DNA of 27,389 nucleotides, taken from positions 1 through 27,389 of the forward strand of contig JAKISE010000036.1 of assembly GCA_021648745.1 (NCBI GenBank), written 5' to 3'. This DNA comes from Cyclobacteriaceae bacterium. Its GTDB lineage: Bacteria > Bacteroidota > Bacteroidia > Cytophagales > Cyclobacteriaceae. The notes below the pieces were generated by a model. The model did no database searches. It was not told where the DNA came from and worked only from the letters and a program-made list of their open reading frames with translations. The translations under genes and the position numbers were made by a program. Every line of letters starts with the position of its first letter. Positions within the stretch are counted from its first letter, which is position 1. Below, one piece after another: positions 7,325 to 14,960 of the stretch.

Positions 7325-7347
7325 CAAATGTAGTTGGCTTTGCCCAA
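7325..7347 (-). promoter_or_regulatory. feoAB promoter -7 element with adjacent palindrome
   Basis: Read on the minus strand, TACATTTG (7332-7325) matches the Bacteroidota -7 consensus TAnnTTTG, 25 bases before the feoA start. Immediately upstream is TTGGGCAAAGCCAA (7347-7334), an imperfect palindrome that would lie between the -33 and -7 elements. No -33 TTG at the usual distance is seen. The position suits a repressor site, but the regulator is unknown. Confidence 0.4.
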
Positions 7348-7436
7348 TATAAAAAATGACTTAAATCATAATAAATCAATTATTTAAGAACTATTGACCT
7401 CCTTTACCTATCTAGAATCATTCTTACTAGTACAAA

Positions 7437-7471
7437 AATAAGGCGATACTGAAAACCAGTATCGCCTTATT
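7437..7471 (-). terminator. Rho-independent terminator of the T9SS-exported protein gene
   Basis: A 15-bp perfect stem (AATAAGGCGATACTG) with a 5-base loop, 20 bases after the stop codon at 7492. On the minus strand the stem ends in ...CCTTATT and runs into TTTGTAC, giving a T-rich tract. It also insulates the exported-protein transcript from feoA. Confidence 0.82.
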
Positions 7472-7491
7472 AAAAGATTAGTGGTAATACT

Positions 7492-8766
7492 TTACTCAAT
7501 CACTATTTTTTTATTTACTACCTTACTGCCTTGCACTACTTGCAAAAGGTAAATTCCTTTTTTAAGTCCGGCAAGATTAATTTCTTTATCATAGATTCCA
7601 CTAAAGTTTTGAAGATCCTCGGCATATACTTCTTTACCATTAATGTCAGTTACTCTTACCATCGTTGATTTCTCTTTGCCAGCAAATTTTAAATTAAACG
7701 TGCCGTTACTTGGGTTCGGGTAAAAATTAAATTCATCTAGTTTAAGGTTCTTGCTATCTTCAATAGAAAAAGCTTTTTCGTCCTCGGCATTTACATCTTC
7801 TAGATGGAGCACCATTTTCTGAATGATGACTTCAACTTTTACATCCTTCTCATCTCCATCTTCTCCTTTAAAAATAATGACTTCTTTAATAACACTACTT
7901 CCACCATCTTCTATTCGAACCATTTTACCTGAAGCCATATGTAGTTCATTATTCTTCCCCCCCCGATAGCTATCGGGGTCATAATAAACCTCTTCACCAT
8001 TAACAGTTACGTGAGGGTTGCCATCTTCATCCATTATAACCTTAACTTCCATCGACTCTTCTTCTACAAGCCTATGGTCACCATCACTTCTAAATACGAA
8101 TACATTTTCTCCCTCTTTTTGCAATTCCTCAAAGTCTATCTCCTCCCCGTTCTTAAAAACATGTTTTGTGCCATCTTCATCTACAGTAACCTCTATTTTT
8201 ACTTCTCCATCTCCATCGGTTTCTTCTGAGATGAACATTATTTTACGGCCTTCCCCTTCTAATTCCTTAACATCAAAATCTTCCCCATCTTTAGATATAA
8301 AGATCATTTTTCTTACACCTTCTCCATGAAGTTCATCGATGCTAATTTCTTCTCCGTTTTTAAATACATGCTTGGTACCATCCTCATCAACTGTTATTTC
8401 TATATTTACTTCTTTACCATCTTCACCTTCTTCTGCATCTGTAAAAACCATTATTTTATGATCTTTCCCATCACCTTCCTGCTCCATTTTAATCATAATA
8501 TGTTTTCCACCTTCCTTAGAAGTAAAAGACAAATCATCTCCTCGCATTATATGCAGATTTAAGTCTTTTAACTCCGGATCATTCTGCATTTCCTCTTTAC
8601 TGTTATATATTTTTTCTGTAATAACAGTTTTCCCATCAACCTCTCGCTCTAGTTTAAGCTTATACTGTTCTTTCCCATTTTCGTTTTCAACTTCTAATTG
8701 AACCTTTGTTTGACTAAACCCTACCACAGAAAATAGTATTAGTAGTGTTGCTAAAATATTTTTCAT
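7492..8766 (-). CDS. Acidic repeat-containing protein with T9SS type A C-terminal sorting domain
   Basis: A 424-aa exported protein. I start it at MKNILATLL (8766), not the in-frame ATG at 8799, because a typical signal peptide (MKNILATLLILFSVVGFSQ) begins there. The C-terminal ~77 residues (FYPNPSNGTFNLKF ... GLKKGIYLLQVVQ) are a T9SS type A sorting domain, so it should be secreted or surface-attached. The middle holds about three degenerate repeats, most visibly two copies of VDEDGTKHVFKNGEEI and a third, MDEDGNPHVTVNGEEV. It is very rich in Asp, Glu and Lys and has no recognisable enzymatic domain. The DEDG-type loops could bind cations, which is speculative. It is divergent from the kinase/regulator operon. 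A perfect 18-bp palindrome lies inside the gene (7961-7978). Confidence 0.85.
   Translation of the reverse strand: MKNILATLLILFSVVGFSQTKVQLEVENENGKEQYKLKLEREVDGKTVITEKIYNSKEEMQNDPELKDLNLHIMRGDDLSFTSKEGGKHIMIKMEQEGDGKDHKIMVFTDAEEGEDGKEVNIEITVDEDGTKHVFKNGEEISIDELHGEGVRKMIFISKDGEDFDVKELEGEGRKIMFISEETDGDGEVKIEVTVDEDGTKHVFKNGEEIDFEELQKEGENVFVFRSDGDHRLVEEESMEVKVIMDEDGNPHVTVNGEEVYYDPDSYRGGKNNELHMASGKMVRIEDGGSSVIKEVIIFKGEDGDEKDVKVEVIIQKMVLHLEDVNAEDEKAFSIEDSKNLKLDEFNFYPNPSNGTFNLKFAGKEKSTMVRVTDINGKEVYAEDLQNFSGIYDKEINLAGLKKGIYLLQVVQGSKVVNKKIVIE
7961..7978. repeat. Perfect 18-bp palindrome CCCCGATAGCTATCGGGG
   Basis: It lies within the exported-protein coding region, where it encodes part of DPDSYRGG at the end of the third repeat. 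The preceding run makes eight C in a row (7957-7964). Short GC-rich palindromes of this kind recur in Bacteroidota genomes, as far as I recall; abundance in this genome cannot be judged from one copy. Confidence 0.6.
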
Positions 8767-8787
8767 TTTTGCTAAATTTTGTTTCTT

Positions 8788-8877
8788 CAAACTACGCACA
8801 TCATTTGTTAAAGGATGGTTAAAGAAGGTTAAAGAATGTTAAAATGGAGCCTTAAGAATAGATAAACTGTATTTTTG
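8788..8877. promoter_or_regulatory. Divergent promoter region with four phased GTTAAA repeats
   Basis: GTTAAAG occurs at 8807, 8818 and 8828 and GTTAAAA at 8838, so the spacings are 11, 10 and 10 bases, one helical turn each. Such direct repeats are typical for OmpR/PhoB-type regulators, and the nearest regulator (10470-11159) is of that type. For the kinase gene, TATTTTTG (8870-8877) matches TAnnTTTG but has no -33 TTG, as expected for activator dependence. For the exported-protein gene the nearest match is the imperfect TAGTTTG (8794-8788, minus strand). Co-regulation is inference. Confidence 0.55.
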
Positions 8878-8898
8878 AATAACGATTTGGATTAATAC

Positions 8899-10473
8899 AT
8901 GAACAATAAAGTTATTTGGGCGATTATTTCCTTAATGACGGTGTCATTAATTGGGCTCACCTCTTTTCAGGTGTACTGGATAAATAATGCCATTAAGCTT
9001 AGCAACGAACGCTTTAATAAAGATGTACACGAGTCGTTAAATATGGTGGCTTATAAACTTGAGCGAAATGAGCTCGCCAATGTTGCTTTAAAAAACAACG
9101 TTTTTTTCTTTAGTGACGATTCCTCTACCAATATAAAGCATCGCATAAAATTAAAAAGGGATGGGGGTTACGCTGAGATTAATGAAGAGGTTACCCTAAT
9201 TGTATTTGACTCTTCCAAATCTACTCCAAACAGATGGATGACAAAAGTTGAGAGCCATTCAGATAGCCAGGGTGACGAGCCCCAACTCCATGATTCTATT
9301 GGAAGTATGCGTGTTCAGTTAATAGTATCAGCAGATTCTGATGGATATGATTTAAACGTACAACGGATTCTTAAAAAAACGGAAGCGTTTAATGAGATAG
9401 TTCATGCTATGGTGAACGAAGAGAATATTGATATGCAGAGGAGAGTTCACCCAGAAGAAATAGATAGTTTACTTAAGCTCGAGTTTAAAAATAAAGGGAT
9501 AGATATATACTTCAATTTTGGGGTGTATGATAAAAACACGGACCATTTTGTGTTTATAGATACCGCCAATATGGCCAAAGAAACGCTAATTGAAAGCCCT
9601 CTAAAAGCTTCTCTTTTCCCAAACGATATATTAGGAAACGCTACTTTTTTGGTTGTAAATTTCCCTGCAAAGGATCAGTTCTTATTTAAAAAGATACTGG
9701 CAACATTAAGTAGCTCAATTATTCTACTACTAGTTATCATAGCTTGTTTTTCCTATGCTATCTATATTATTTTAAAGCAGAAGAAACTCTCCGAGCTTAA
9801 AAATGATTTTATCAATAATATGACCCACGAGTTTAAAACACCAATTGCTACAGTGTCATTGGCAGCAGAAGCCTTAAGCGATACTGACATATCAATGAAT
9901 AAGGCCCATGTGGATAAGTATGTTGGCGTAATAAAAGACGAAACAAGCAGGCTAGGAACACAGGTAGAACGGGTGCTCCAAGCTGCCACTATGGAAAAAG
10001 AAGAGCTGCGAATTAATAAGTCAAAGCAAAACCTCCACAACTTGATTACCGATTGTGCTGAGAAAGGGAACATTCAGTTATCTCAAGAAGAATCATCTAT
10101 TAATTTACAGCTAAACGCGGCCCACTTTATAACCGAAATAGATGGACATCATTTTTATAATGCTATTACCAATTTGCTAGATAATGCCATTAAGTATACT
10201 ACTAATTTGCCTCGTATTTTAATTACAACTGAAAATACAGGCGAAAGTATTCGCATTAAAATAAAAGACAATGGAATAGGCATAAGCAGCGATCAGCAAA
10301 AACATGTTTTTGATAAGTTCTATCGTGTACCCACAGGTAATGTTCATAATGTAAAAGGCTTTGGTTTAGGCTTAAACTATGTGCAATATGTTATACAAGC
10401 ACATCAAGGAGAAATTAAAGTTTCTTCAGAAATAAAAAAAGGCAGTGTATTTACGATTGAACTACCTCTATGA
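8899..10473 (+). CDS. Sensor histidine kinase
   Basis: A 524-aa membrane-bound sensor kinase. One membrane helix is at about 5-28 and a second at about 266-292, enclosing a ~235-residue periplasmic sensor region with no family I recognise. The HisKA domain has FINNMTHEFKTPIATVSLAAE with the phospho-accepting His310. The HATPase domain has the N-box NLLDNAIKYT (about 425-434), G1 DNGIGI (457-462) and G2 GFGLGL (487-492). No HAMP domain is evident between helix 2 and HisKA. It overlaps the response regulator gene by four bases (ATGA), showing tight coupling. The phased GTTAAA repeats upstream suggest autoregulation. The signal sensed is unknown. Confidence 0.95.
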   Translation: MNNKVIWAIISLMTVSLIGLTSFQVYWINNAIKLSNERFNKDVHESLNMVAYKLERNELANVALKNNVFFFSDDSSTNIKHRIKLKRDGGYAEINEEVTLIVFDSSKSTPNRWMTKVESHSDSQGDEPQLHDSIGSMRVQLIVSADSDGYDLNVQRILKKTEAFNEIVHAMVNEENIDMQRRVHPEEIDSLLKLEFKNKGIDIYFNFGVYDKNTDHFVFIDTANMAKETLIESPLKASLFPNDILGNATFLVVNFPAKDQFLFKKILATLSSSIILLLVIIACFSYAIYIILKQKKLSELKNDFINNMTHEFKTPIATVSLAAEALSDTDISMNKAHVDKYVGVIKDETSRLGTQVERVLQAATMEKEELRINKSKQNLHNLITDCAEKGNIQLSQEESSINLQLNAAHFITEIDGHHFYNAITNLLDNAIKYTTNLPRILITTENTGESIRIKIKDNGIGISSDQQKHVFDKFYRVPTGNVHNVKGFGLGLNYVQYVIQAHQGEIKVSSEIKKGSVFTIELPL

Positions 10474-11159
10474 ACTCTAAAAAACTGCTGATAGTAGAAG
10501 ACGACCAAAACCTAGGTCAAATATTGAGTGAATACCTAAGCTTAAAAGGCTATGAATCCTTTTTATTTAGAGATGGAGAAGAAGGGTTGGCAGCCTTTAA
10601 GGCCCAAAGCTACGATTGCTGTCTGCTCGATGTAATGATGCCCAAAATGGATGGATATACGCTAGCCAAAGAAATTAGAAAAGTCGATACTCAAGTTCCA
10701 TTTTTGTTTCTTACGGCCAAATCTATGAAAGAAGATAGGCTGAACGGGTTTAAGCTTGGAGCCGAAGATTATATAACAAAGCCATTTAGTATGGAAGAGT
10801 TACTGTTAAGGCTCAATGTAATTTTTAGAAGAGGCAACCGTGTGGAAGCTGAAAAACTAGATGTATTTACGCTTGGTAAACTTGCATTTAATACCAAAAC
10901 CCAAGAGCTGTCTATCAATGGGAGCACAACCAAACTTACATCTAAAGAATCTGCTTTACTTAACTTATTATGCGAAAATATTGATAGCACCCTAGACAGA
11001 AGGACTGCTTTAAAAATTATTTGGGGAGATGACAGCTATTTTAACGCCCGCAGCATGGATGTGTATATTACCAAATTACGGAAGCATTTAAAACCTGAAA
11101 CGTCCATCAAAATAATCACAATCCACGGACAAGGGTTTCGTTTGGTACAGGGCTTGTAA
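10470..11159 (+). CDS. OmpR/PhoB-type response regulator
   Basis: A 229-aa DNA-binding partner of the kinase encoded just upstream. The receiver domain (about 1-120) has acidic residues E10-D11-D12, phospho-acceptor D54 in LLDVMMPKMDGY, T82 in LTAKS and K104 in ITKPFS. The C-terminal winged helix (about 130-229) ends in the typical MDVYITKLRKHLK and IHGQGFRL. The start codon overlaps the kinase stop. It probably recognises the GTTAAA direct repeats at 8807-8844, since family members bind tandem sites about 11 bases apart; this is inference. No terminator hairpin is obvious before the convergent gene that ends at 11182. Confidence 0.95.
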   Translation: MNSKKLLIVEDDQNLGQILSEYLSLKGYESFLFRDGEEGLAAFKAQSYDCCLLDVMMPKMDGYTLAKEIRKVDTQVPFLFLTAKSMKEDRLNGFKLGAEDYITKPFSMEELLLRLNVIFRRGNRVEAEKLDVFTLGKLAFNTKTQELSINGSTTKLTSKESALLNLLCENIDSTLDRRTALKIIWGDDSYFNARSMDVYITKLRKHLKPETSIKIITIHGQGFRLVQGL

Positions 11160-11181
11160 AAAATACTAAATTGTGTATGGT

Positions 11182-11490
11182 TTACTCTACCTGAAATTTG
11201 AATTTTTCTATGAAGTAATAGATAAAATTAAACGAAAGTGCTGAATTGGACGTAGAGTCCTCCTCTATATCTTCTTCTGATTCCCAAAAACTTAACTGAG
11301 AGTCATTAGCATTTGAAGCTGGCACTGCCTTTACCTCTTTGGCAGATATTAAACTCTTATTTTTTACATTTGTACTATCAGATTCTAATTTAGGGTCAAC
11401 AGTAACTGGTGGGTCTGTATTTGCTAATGTTTGGCCGCCAAGGCCAACAAAGAAAACCACGATAAAAAGAGCTAAACTGTTCTTAAACAT
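11182..11490 (-). CDS. Small exported hypothetical protein
   Basis: A 102-aa ORF with a clear signal peptide (MFKNSLALFIVVFFVGLGGQTLA, cleavage probably after residue 23), followed by a Ser/Asn/Glu-rich, probably disordered stretch and a more hydrophobic, aromatic C-terminus (SALSFNFIYYFIEKFKFQVE). I do not recognise the family. It is convergent with the response regulator gene, 22 bases apart, and divergent from csaA. The signal peptide and the lack of any overlapping gene support it as real. It may be a target of the neighbouring two-component system, but no GTTAAA repeats are seen in front of it. Confidence 0.65.
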   Translation of the reverse strand: MFKNSLALFIVVFFVGLGGQTLANTDPPVTVDPKLESDSTNVKNKSLISAKEVKAVPASNANDSQLSFWESEEDIEEDSTSNSALSFNFIYYFIEKFKFQVE

Positions 11491-11569
11491 AAGTATTATG
11501 GTTGGGCACTTGTAAATATACGAAGTACAGCAATTAAAGTTTCTACATTAACATAATTTAACAATTAAG

Positions 11570-11902
11570 ATGATAATCAGCTGGCAAGATTTCGAAAAAG
11601 TAGAATTGCGAATTGGTACAATTATTAAATCAGAACAATTTAAAGAGGCACGCAACCCTGCCTACATTATTCATGTAGACTTGGGAGGGCTAGGAATTAA
11701 AAAATCGAGTGCGCAAATAACTGACCTATACCAACTGGATAACCTAGTTGGCAAGCAAGTAATTTGCGTAACTAATTTTGAGCCTAAACAAATCGGCCCG
11801 ATTAAATCAGAAGTGCTAATAACTGGGTTTAAAGATGAAAAGGGGCAAATCGTGCTTTCTACTGTAGGCATGCCTGTGCCAAACGGAAGAAGGTTGATAT
11901 AA
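11570..11902 (+). CDS. csaA: tRNA-binding domain protein, CsaA type
   Basis: A 110-aa protein made of a single EMAP/OB-fold tRNA-binding domain, full length for CsaA. Family signatures are the opening DFEKVELRIGTIIKSEQFKEA, KKSSAQITDLYQLDNLVGKQV, then VTNFEPKQIGPIKSEVLITGF and PVPNGRRL at the end. CsaA acts as a small homodimer reported to bind tRNA and to have chaperone-like activity linked to protein export in Bacillus. It is probably monocistronic or co-transcribed with alr (82 bases downstream). Confidence in the family is high; the biological role in this phylum is uncertain. Confidence 0.92.
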   Translation: MIISWQDFEKVELRIGTIIKSEQFKEARNPAYIIHVDLGGLGIKKSSAQITDLYQLDNLVGKQVICVTNFEPKQIGPIKSEVLITGFKDEKGQIVLSTVGMPVPNGRRLI

Positions 11903-11984
11903 TAAACAGGACATTTAGACTTCGATATTTGTCTTTTCTTTTTCTAAAAACTCCTACATTAGCTAAAAATAGACACAAAATAGC

Positions 11985-13076
11985 TTGACACAAAAATACT
12001 CCTCTAACGCACAAGTGCTTATTAGCAAATCAGCTCTACTTGCTAACATTGCTACCTACAGGGCCCTACTAGAAAAAAAGACCAAGTTACTACTCATGGT
12101 TAAAGCAAATGGCTATGGTTCTGATGCTTTAATGGTTGCAAAAGCAACAGAAAATAAGGTAGATTACCTAGGAGTTGCCTTTCCTTCAATAGGGTATAAA
12201 TTAAGAGAAAAAGGAATAGCCGTACCCATTTTTGTAATGGCAAGCACCCCTGAAGAACTTGGAAAGTTGGCTAAAGAAAAGCTCGAACCTGTACTTTACT
12301 CACTGGCCATGGTTAAATCTGCGGTAGCTTTAAATACAGAAATAAAAGTACATATAGAAATTGATGCAGGAATGAAAAGGCTCGGGCTGTTAACGGAAGA
12401 CCTCCCTGAGACGATTTCTCTTCTTAACCAATCAAAAATAACGGTAGTTAGTGTCTTCGCTCATCTAGTAGCTCCAGCAGACCCAAGGCATGATGCATAT
12501 ACAAATGAGCAGGCTTCTTATTTCAATTCCGCTTTTAACATTCTTTTTAATGGCTTAGAGGATAAGCCCTTTAAACAATTAATACCAACAGGAGGAGTTA
12601 CTCGCTTCCAACAGTACCAATATGACATGGTGCGAATCGGTATAGGCATTTATGGCTATGATTCAGCCGACCAGCTCAACAATCGACTTAAAACGGTTTC
12701 TACTTTTCAATGCAAAATATTGCAAATAATTGAGGTGAAAAAAGGAGAAACCATTGGGTATGGTCGAAGCGGAGACTTACCGAATGGAGGAAAAATTGCA
12801 ACTCTAAGCGTAGGGTATGGAGATGGATACCTTCGGGTTTTTGGAAATGGGAATGCTGAAGTATTTGTTAATGGCAAACGCGCTAAAACCATTGGCACTA
12901 TTTGTATGGATTTAATAATGGTTGATGTAACCAATATTGATTGCGAACCAGGGGATATTGTTGAACTGTTTGGTTCAAATATTGGTATTAAAGAGCTGGC
13001 GACTAAGACAAACACCATTCCTTACGAAATACTTACCAATATCAGCTCCAGAGTTGAGAGGGTAATGGTAGATTAA
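11985..13076 (+). CDS. alr: Alanine racemase
   Basis: A PLP enzyme that interconverts L- and D-alanine for peptidoglycan, 363 aa, a normal stand-alone length. The PLP lysine is K40 in MVKANGYG, substrate Arg132 is in GMKRLG, the catalytic tyrosine Y278 is in SVGYGDGY, and TICMD is at 305-309. The usual ANSAG phosphate-binding stretch reads PTGGV here (Ser replaced by Thr202). The start must be TTG at 11985: an in-frame TAG lies just upstream (11970-11972) and the first ATG would delete the PLP lysine region. Many Bacteroidota carry a MurF-Alr fusion, so a separate racemase is of note. An alanine racemase-like enzyme for another substrate cannot be fully excluded. Confidence 0.92.
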   Translation: MTQKYSSNAQVLISKSALLANIATYRALLEKKTKLLLMVKANGYGSDALMVAKATENKVDYLGVAFPSIGYKLREKGIAVPIFVMASTPEELGKLAKEKLEPVLYSLAMVKSAVALNTEIKVHIEIDAGMKRLGLLTEDLPETISLLNQSKITVVSVFAHLVAPADPRHDAYTNEQASYFNSAFNILFNGLEDKPFKQLIPTGGVTRFQQYQYDMVRIGIGIYGYDSADQLNNRLKTVSTFQCKILQIIEVKKGETIGYGRSGDLPNGGKIATLSVGYGDGYLRVFGNGNAEVFVNGKRAKTIGTICMDLIMVDVTNIDCEPGDIVELFGSNIGIKELATKTNTIPYEILTNISSRVERVMVD

Positions 13077-13159
13077 TTTTCTACTCATCAAATTGGGTAT
13101 AAACAACTCAATAAAAATTGGTTACATTAGAGCTTTACTCATCTTAACCCCATTTTGTC

Positions 13160-14458
13160 ATGATCAAAAAAATACCTTTTTTATTCCTTATTGGAATTTT
13201 ACTTGCATTTGCCAAACCTCCCAAAAAATCTAAGCTACAAGCAAAAGTAGAGACTCTTGCAGAGCAGATAGAAGCTAAAACAATCGAATGGAGACACCAT
13301 TTACATCAAAACCCTGAACTCTCAAATCGTGAGTTTAAAACGGCAGAATATATAGCAGCACATCTTAATTCGCTAGGCCTAGAAGTGCAAACCAATGTGG
13401 CCAAAACTGGCGTTGTTGCAATCCTCAAAGGAGGTAAACCAGGTCCAGTGGTTGCTCTTAGAGCCGATATTGATGGATTACCTGTTCCTGAAAGAGTAGA
13501 TTTACCATGGAAATCGACTGCCAAAGGACAATATGAAGGCAATGAAGTACCTGTGATGCATGCCTGTGGGCACGATACACATATTGCCATTTTAATGGGT
13601 ACAGCGGAAGTGCTATCTACGGTTAAATCAGAATTGAAAGGAACTGTAAAATTCATCTTTCAACCAGCCGAAGAAGGAGCACCTAAAGGCGAAGAAGGCG
13701 GTGCCAAACTTATGGTAAAAGAAGGGGTATTAAAAAACCCCGATGTGGAAGCCATTTTTGGATTGCATATTTCATCAGGAACACATGTTGGTCAGGTTAA
13801 TTATAAGCCTGGAGGCACTATGGCCAGTGCAAATACCTTTGAAATTACCATTCACGGTAAGCAAGCACACGGCTCTGCTCCATGGAAAAGTATTGACCCA
13901 ATTGTAACCGCAGCTCAAATAATTAATAATGTACAAACCATTGTAAGTAGGAATATGATGCTTACAAAGGAAGCTGCCGTTGTTACCTTTGGTAGTGTTC
14001 ATGGAGGCGTTCGAAGTAATATTATTCCAGAGGAAGTTAAGCTAGTCGGTACCATTAGAGCACTTGATAATGACATGCGCGACTTAATTTTTGAACGACT
14101 TAAAACCATTGCTATTAAAACAGGCGAAAGTAATGGAGCAACGGTTGACGTTGATATCCATGAAGGGTACCCAATCACATTTAATGATGTGGACTTAACG
14201 GCTAAAATGCTTCCTACTTTGCAAAGTGTGGTAGGTACAGATAATGTTAATCTAGTGCCAGCCATTACGGGTGCCGAAGATTTTTCTTTCTTTCAGCAAG
14301 AAGTACCCGGGTTCTACTTCTTTTTAGGGGGCACTCCTGTAAATGTAAAGCCTGAAGATGCGCCCTCTCATCATACACCTGATTTTTATGTGGAGGATGA
14401 CGCCTTGGTTATTGGCATTAAGGCGATGAGTAGGATGGTGGTTGATTATTCTATGTAA
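13160..14458 (+). CDS. M20 family metallo-amidohydrolase (peptidase M20D type)
   Basis: A 432-aa hydrolase of the hippurate/IAA-amino acid amidohydrolase group, with an N-terminal hydrophobic signal (MIKKIPFLFLIGILLAFA) pointing to export. Metal-site residues are visible: C136 and H138 in MHACGHDTH, E171/E172 in QPAEEG, H203 in FGLHI, and the C-terminal SHHTPDF (H404/H405). The dimerisation lid domain occupies about residues 215-330 (KQAHGSAPWKSIDPI). Such enzymes remove N-acyl groups from amino acids or cleave small peptides; the substrate here is not predictable. It follows alr on the same strand after 83 bases. The metal ligands are complete, so it should be active. Confidence 0.93.
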   Translation: MIKKIPFLFLIGILLAFAKPPKKSKLQAKVETLAEQIEAKTIEWRHHLHQNPELSNREFKTAEYIAAHLNSLGLEVQTNVAKTGVVAILKGGKPGPVVALRADIDGLPVPERVDLPWKSTAKGQYEGNEVPVMHACGHDTHIAILMGTAEVLSTVKSELKGTVKFIFQPAEEGAPKGEEGGAKLMVKEGVLKNPDVEAIFGLHISSGTHVGQVNYKPGGTMASANTFEITIHGKQAHGSAPWKSIDPIVTAAQIINNVQTIVSRNMMLTKEAAVVTFGSVHGGVRSNIIPEEVKLVGTIRALDNDMRDLIFERLKTIAIKTGESNGATVDVDIHEGYPITFNDVDLTAKMLPTLQSVVGTDNVNLVPAITGAEDFSFFQQEVPGFYFFLGGTPVNVKPEDAPSHHTPDFYVEDDALVIGIKAMSRMVVDYSM

Positions 14459-14625
14459 GTATTGTGTTTTCAGAATGCCCTATTTCTTCGTTACGTTTGC
14501 CTTTAAATTCTGTCATTTATAAACATAAACTCTCGAATTTTAAGACTGCACAAGCCTCGAAATAGAACATTTTGAAAAACACTTCAAGACCGCACATTAT
14601 TCGTGCCTTCGCAGGAATCTGCTAG

Positions 14626-14681
14626 TTAGCAGTCAGCGGGTGAATTTGTGAGGCTTTACAAATTCACCCGCTGACTGCTAA
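14626..14681. repeat. Long hairpin, 24-bp perfect stem
   Basis: The stem arm runs 14626-14649 (starting TTAGCAGTCAGCGGG) and its exact complement 14658-14681, with an 8-base loop (GAGGCTTT). It lies in the 502-base gap between the amidohydrolase and the DJ-1/PfpI gene, ten bases before the inverted-repeat element. No T-run follows immediately, so it is not a standard terminator. The rest of 14459-14625 shows no gene or motif that I can support. Confidence 0.85.
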
Positions 14682-14690
14682 AATTCTTAT

Positions 14691-14953
14691 AACCTGAGTT
14701 CGACCTAAGGAATACTGTCAGCTTTAAGTGAAAATTTCATAAACGACTCAAATTTATGTAGGACTAACGAGTTAATTCAAATAAATTTGAGGAAGTTTAG
14801 GGAAATTTCACTAAAGCCCAAGGGAAAATATCTAGCAGGCAATCTTTTAGTAATAAAAATCTTAAAATAATCCATTATTTTTTCACTTTTTATTTCCAAA
14901 ATCTCACCTACTATCTTATTTTCTGGCAGCATTCCTTAGGTCGAACTCAGGTT
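14691..14953. mobile_element. Miniature inverted-repeat element (MITE-like), ~263 bp
   Basis: Terminal inverted repeats of 27 bp with one mismatch: 14691-14717 begins AACCTGAGTTCGACC and 14927-14953 ends GGTCGAACTCAGGTT. Internal nested inverted repeats include CTCAAATTTAT (14747) with ATAAATTTGAG (14781) and CTTTAAGTGAAAATTTC (14722) with GAAATTTCACTAAAG (14802). It encodes nothing and is flanked by TAT on both sides (possible 3-bp target duplication). The right end is seven bases before the next gene, so that gene's promoter probably lies in the element; TAAATTTG at 14782-14789 matches TAnnTTTG. The parent transposase is not in the window. Confidence 0.75.
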
Positions 14954-14960
14954 TATAATA

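Noticed and set aside
8018..8329. Plus-strand ORF rich in Ser and Pro opposite the exported protein gene
   Set aside because: It is an antisense shadow created by the acidic repeats; the minus-strand frame has a signal peptide and sorting domain.
8767..8799. Extended N-terminus of the T9SS-exported protein
   Set aside because: The extension puts 11 residues before a well-formed signal peptide and runs over the likely -7 element.
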